Positions 31,567-34,304 of a stretch of DNA of 34,304 nucleotides are shown here, in pieces. Numbering within the stretch: position 1 is the stretch's first letter; the number at the start of each line of letters is the position of its first letter. The position numbers were made by a program, and so were the translations under genes. The stretch covers positions 1-34,304 of the forward strand of contig NZ_VUMS01000027.1 of NCBI RefSeq assembly GCF_009696065.1. The letters run 5' to 3'. The notes under the pieces are model-generated. The model saw only the letters and a program-made list of their open reading frames with translations. It was not told the origin of the DNA and made no database searches. Origin of the DNA: Oliverpabstia intestinalis. Its GTDB lineage: Bacteria > Bacillota > Clostridia > Lachnospirales > Lachnospiraceae.

Positions 31567-31617
31567 AGAGGAGGGTTCTGAGGAAGCGAAGATCCTTCTC
31601 TCGAAAAACAGGAGGAT
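31567..31617 (+). promoter_or_regulatory. Candidate SD-sequestering switch in the leader of the third Rpn-type gene
   Basis: AGAGGAGGGT (31567-31576) pairs with ATCCTTCTCT (31592-31601), 10 bp with two G-U. ATCCTTCT (31592-31599) pairs with the SD region AGGAGGAT (31610-31617), 8 bp with one G-U, across a 10-nt loop. The sequences differ from those at 2309 and 5807 but the layout is the same. Confidence 0.45.
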
Positions 31618-31620
31618 TTT

Positions 31621-32496
31621 ATGGATAATGTGAAAGTAGCAGATGATTATAAAGATCGTTTATTCCGGATGATCTTTAATGACAAAGAAAAGTTATTAGA
31701 GCTTTATAATGCGATGAATAGGTCGGATTATACAGATGCCAGTGAACTTCAGGTAGTGACGCTGGAGAATGCGATCTATCTCTCAATGAAAAATGACGTG
31801 GCTTATGTGCTCCATGATGAGTTGTTTTTGTATGAGCAGCAGTCTACAAAAAATGCGAACATGCCGTTACGCTGTCTGTTTTATGCAAGTGACACGTATT
31901 CGGTACTGGTGAAGGACAAGAATATTTACGGTTCAAAGATGCTTCCGCTTCCATCGCCTACGTTTGTAGTGTTTTATAATGGAAAACAGAAGATGGATGA
32001 GGAAGCGGAACTGAGACTTTCGGATGCCTTTGTAAAAAAGCAGGAGATTCCGAATCTGGAAGTGATCGTAAAAGTGAAAAATATCAATATGGGAAACAGC
32101 CGGGAACTTTTCGAAAAATGCAGACCGATGCGGGATTATATGATCTTTGTGGATAAGGTAAGAAGGTATTCACAGGAACAACCGTTGGAAGACGCAGTGG
32201 AACGGACAATCCGGGAGTGCATGGAAGAAGACGTGATGGCTGATTTTCTGAAAAGGAACAGGGCGGAGGTTGTGAAAATGTGTCTTTATGAGTATGACGA
32301 AGAAAAGCAAAGGGAGTTTGACCGGGAGGAAGGACGAGAAGAAGGACGAGAAGAAGGACGCCAGGAGTTACTGGAAGAACAGATTCGTGCAAATGTGAAA
32401 AAAGGATATTCGAAAGAAATGATTGCTGATTTCCTTGGAGTAGATCTGAAAACGATTGAGGCAGTTATAGCTGGTTTAGTGGAAGTTAAGGGGTAA
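31621..32496 (+). CDS. Rpn/PD-(D/E)XK-type nuclease
   Basis: A 291-aa protein of the Rpn-like family common in Lachnospiraceae. It begins with DYKDRLFRMIFNDKEKLLELYN. The catalytic E-x-Q is E72-Q-Q74 in FLYEQQS, and RCLFYASD follows. The C-terminal part has a tandem EEGR repeat (about 239-250, from a 12-nt DNA repeat at about 32328-32360) and a helix-turn-helix-like end (YSKEMIADFLGVDLKTIEAV). Repeats at this position vary in number in Rpn-type genes. The ATG at 31621 follows AGGAGG by 5 nt. An internal ATG at 32278 has its own SD. Full-length and apparently functional; the role (defence or recombination) is inferred. Confidence 0.8.
   Translation: MDNVKVADDYKDRLFRMIFNDKEKLLELYNAMNRSDYTDASELQVVTLENAIYLSMKNDVAYVLHDELFLYEQQSTKNANMPLRCLFYASDTYSVLVKDKNIYGSKMLPLPSPTFVVFYNGKQKMDEEAELRLSDAFVKKQEIPNLEVIVKVKNINMGNSRELFEKCRPMRDYMIFVDKVRRYSQEQPLEDAVERTIRECMEEDVMADFLKRNRAEVVKMCLYEYDEEKQREFDREEGREEGREEGRQELLEEQIRANVKKGYSKEMIADFLGVDLKTIEAVIAGLVEVKG
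32278..32496 (+). CDS. Possible intragenic C-terminal product of the third Rpn-type gene
   Basis: GGAGG (32265-32269) lies exactly 8 nt before an in-frame ATG at 32278. The product would be 72 residues starting MCLYEYDEEKQ and containing the EEGR repeats and the C-terminal HTH-like helix pair, but no nuclease residues. It is equivalent to the 71-aa product at 3158, with the same SD spacing and the same first two residues, in a gene of otherwise different sequence. Confidence 0.45.
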   Translation: MCLYEYDEEKQREFDREEGREEGREEGRQELLEEQIRANVKKGYSKEMIADFLGVDLKTIEAVIAGLVEVKG

Positions 32497-32498
32497 AA

Positions 32499-32645
32499 AT
32501 CTGTCGTAAGGCGGTTGAAAAGGAGAAGATTTCGTATTGGGTAAATGTTTTTGACGGGCAGTGGCCGCAGTCGGATGTGATCAACACACTTCGTAAACGG
32601 AGCATTCTGATGGCTCAGGCGATTTACAGTAAAGCTGACGGTTGA
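32499..32645 (+). pseudogene. C-terminal gene fragment of unknown family
   Basis: Directly after the nuclease stop, another frame is open without a start codon. It reads RKAVEKEKISYWVNVFDGQW and then PQSDVINTLRKRSILMAQ up to a TGA at 32643-32645. The composition is clearly protein-like, and the Trp-rich and LRKRSILMAQ segments suggest a real C-terminus. No ribosome binding site or start is present. The family was not recognised. Confidence 0.4.
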
Positions 32646-32724
32646 ATGACAGAATTTTTGTCTTTGCATCATTTTGTATCGATACCGACTCTACAATACA
32701 GATATAGAAATACAGAATTTTAAG

Positions 32725-32752
32725 TTGAGTTTTTCTGACAATATGGTATACT
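32725..32752 (+). promoter_or_regulatory. Promoter of the sugar kinase gene
   Basis: TTGAGT (32725-32730), 16-nt spacer, TATACT (32747-32752). The 150-nt leader contains repeated ACCGGTAT/ATACCG motifs (about 32839-32889) that could form alternative pairings. Confidence 0.55.
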
Positions 32753-32912
32753 GAATATTATGACACATATGATACGGAGCAGAAAACAGACTGAGATTAC
32801 GATATGACCGACATCCGTATGAAAAAACAAATTAGAAATACCGGTATGGAAATTTGGCTTTGGAAAGGTAATACCGATCGAATATACCGGAGATATGAAA
32901 GGATATAGAACT

Positions 32913-34034
32913 ATGAATCGGGAGAACTTACAGACAGGAAGACAGGAGGCAATCCGGGGATTTGATATTGATGGAACATTTCTGGAGTGTATACCTTGTG
33001 GAAATGGTCATATTAACGATACTTTTATGATGTCATTTGACAGAGATGGTGAAACACATCGGTATTCACTGCAGCACATGAACCGGTCCGTATTCAGGGA
33101 TCCGATTTCGTTGATGAATAATATTCTCCATGTGACAGACTATCTGAAAGAACAGATCAGGGCACAGGGAGGAGATCCACAGAGAGAGACACTTGATTTT
33201 GTATGTGCAAAGTCAGGTGAACCGTATTTTATAGACAGTTTTGGAGAGTACTGGAGAGCATATCATTTTGTAGAAGATGCATATGCACTGGAAGAAGTAA
33301 AAGATCCACAGGACTTTTATGAGAGTGCGGTGGCTTTCGGTAATTTCCAGAGAATGCTGGCAGATTTTCCGGCGGATACTCTGACGGAGACCATTGCCGG
33401 CTTCCATGATACCAAGGCGCGGTTTGCAGCATTTGAGAAAGCGGTCGAAGAAGATGTATGCGGAAGAGCTGCAGGAGTACAGCAGGAGATCCGGTTTATA
33501 AAGGATCGATACGATGTTGCCTGTGTGCTGGGTGATCTGTTAGAGGCAGGAGAACTTCCGCTTCGTGTAACACATAATGACACCAAGTCCAACAATGTTC
33601 TGATGGATAATGCTACCGGAAAAGGTCTTTGTGTGATCGATCTGGATACTGTTATGCCGGGGCTGGCAGTGAATGATTTTGGTGATTCCATCCGCTTTGG
33701 TGCAAGCACAGGCGCAGAGGATGAGAAAGATCTTTCCAAGATCTCCTGTGATATGGAACTGTATGATATTTATGCAAAAGGTTTCGTAGAAGGATGCGGT
33801 GGTGCGTTGACCGATATGGAGATTGAGTGTCTGCCGATCGGGGCGAAGGTAATGACTTATGAGTGTGGTATGAGATTCCTGACAGATTATCTCTCCGGGG
33901 ATACATACTTTAAGGTTGATTATCCGACCCACAATCTGGATCGTACGAGAACACAGCTGAAACTGGTGTGGGACATGGAACAGAAATGGGAGCAAATGCA
34001 GGAGATTGCCCGAAAATATAAAAATAAAAGATAG
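32913..34034 (+). CDS. Aminoglycoside-phosphotransferase-fold sugar kinase, NahK-like
   Basis: A 373-aa kinase of the APH/choline-kinase fold. The catalytic loop is THNDTKSNNVLMD (about 219-231) and the metal-binding motif is VIDLDTVMPG (about 243-252). The sequence style matches N-acetylhexosamine 1-kinase of the bifidobacterial lacto-N-biose pathway (PCGNGHINDTF near the start, QHMN, FGNFQ). It probably phosphorylates the anomeric carbon of GlcNAc/GalNAc or a related sugar from host glycans. No lacto-N-biose phosphorylase is seen in the window. The start at 32913 is chosen because AAAGGA lies 9 nt upstream; an ATG at 32895 is in frame but its SD is only 3 nt away. Cytosolic. Confidence 0.75.
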   Translation: MNRENLQTGRQEAIRGFDIDGTFLECIPCGNGHINDTFMMSFDRDGETHRYSLQHMNRSVFRDPISLMNNILHVTDYLKEQIRAQGGDPQRETLDFVCAKSGEPYFIDSFGEYWRAYHFVEDAYALEEVKDPQDFYESAVAFGNFQRMLADFPADTLTETIAGFHDTKARFAAFEKAVEEDVCGRAAGVQQEIRFIKDRYDVACVLGDLLEAGELPLRVTHNDTKSNNVLMDNATGKGLCVIDLDTVMPGLAVNDFGDSIRFGASTGAEDEKDLSKISCDMELYDIYAKGFVEGCGGALTDMEIECLPIGAKVMTYECGMRFLTDYLSGDTYFKVDYPTHNLDRTRTQLKLVWDMEQKWEQMQEIARKYKNKR

Positions 34035-34114
34035 GAACCAGTTATTAACTTCGACTAAGACGCTCAGAAAAGACTTTTTGTTTTGTTTACAGCCAATACC
34101 CAGAAAAGGAGTGC

Positions 34115-34177
34115 ATGCCCGGTGGGGGCGGACAGCCTTTTGCTGGTGCTTTTAGCAAAGATGAGATCCAGCGTCTA
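34115..34177 (+). pseudogene. 5' fragment of a small gene cut by the IS256-like element
   Basis: AAAAGGA precedes an ATG at 34115. The start reads MPGGGGQPFAGAFSKDEIQ and then runs into the insertion element after about 21 codons; fused to element sequence it would stop at 34241-34243. The Gly-rich start and good SD suggest a real gene start. The rest would lie beyond the element outside the window. Confidence 0.35.
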
Positions 34178-34304
34178 GGTAGTGTAAAAAAGTTTGTGTT
34201 TCTGGTAAAAAATGGCTCCTTTTTGGTAAGAATTCAGATATGACAATTCTTATCGAAAAGGAGTATTTTTATGGCAGTTGCAAAGGAACAAATTCGACAG
34301 ATTA
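34178..34304 (+). mobile_element. Left end of an IS256-like insertion sequence
   Basis: GTAGTGTAAAAAAGT at about 34179-34193 resembles the terminal repeats of clostridial IS256-type elements. A transposase start with a strong SD follows at 34271. The precise terminus and target duplication cannot be fixed because the right end is outside the window. Confidence 0.55.
34271..34304 (+). CDS. IS256-like transposase, first 11 codons (partial)
   Basis: The ATG at 34271 follows AAAAGGAG by 7 nt and reads MAVAKEQIRQI. Mutator-type (IS256) transposases of Lachnospiraceae commonly open with a similar EQIRQI stretch. The call depends on this short start plus the element-end sequence upstream. Confidence 0.5.
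   Translation, partial: MAVAKEQIRQI

Overview
The window looks like a chromosomal segment of a Gram-positive gut Firmicute, most likely a Lachnospiraceae member. The evidence is moderate G+C, strong GGAGG-type ribosome binding sites, TTGACA-N17-TATAAT promoters, a CpsB/CpsC/CpsD/LCP surface-polysaccharide cluster, ECF-type vitamin transporters, a FliB-like methylase, and IS66- and IS256-type elements at the two edges. The genus is inferred from gene style, not proven.

Layout. 1-9.1 kb is an accessory, partly decayed region. It holds an IS66 transposase tail, a gene remnant beside it, a fragment and one intact copy of an Rpn/PD-(D/E)XK-type nuclease gene, a solitary HEPN-domain gene, and the broken remains of a probable conflict operon (large helical protein C-terminus, protein kinase N-lobe, metallophosphoesterase N-terminus). 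A second Rpn-type gene there is broken by a 92-bp palindromic insertion and carries a tandemly duplicated 3' end. An AAA ATPase of the archaeal-ATPase/DUF234 type follows. 9.2-15 kb holds a serine hydrolase, a GGDEF-EAL protein and a translationally coupled MalT-like LuxR regulator. 15-21 kb holds a cytosolic parvulin prolyl isomerase, a membrane-anchored L,D-transpeptidase, a FliB-like protein on the minus strand, a diacylglycerol/lipid kinase and a lone EutH. 21-25.3 kb is a five-gene polysaccharide cluster: PHP phosphatase, chain-length protein, tyrosine kinase, Ig-like protein and LCP ligase. 25.4-31.1 kb has a stand-alone ECF S component behind a long leader, a P1-family (DmpA-like) peptidase, a large palindromic intergenic element, and a complete ECF module (UPF0397 S component, fused double ATPase, EcfT). 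31.1-34.3 kb has a third Rpn-type gene, a gene fragment, a NahK-like sugar kinase and the left end of an IS256-like element that cuts a small ORF.

The most interesting signal is shared by the Rpn-type nuclease loci. (i) A repeated cassette consists of a TTGAC(A/T)-N17-(-10) promoter followed at once by a two-stem 5'-UTR hairpin. It occurs three times, with a compensatory base-pair change in one copy, plus one half-copy. (ii) Upstream of all three Rpn starts, three segments can form mutually exclusive pairings: an upstream purine segment, an anti-Shine-Dalgarno segment and the Shine-Dalgarno itself. The anti-SD/SD loop is 10 nt in every case. (iii) Each gene has an in-frame internal start behind a GGAGG-type SD that would give a 70-72 residue C-terminal product. 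This resembles the intragenic RpnS antitoxins described for E. coli Rpn proteins. Together these suggest tightly controlled nuclease/antitoxin units. All of this is inference from sequence and has not been tested.
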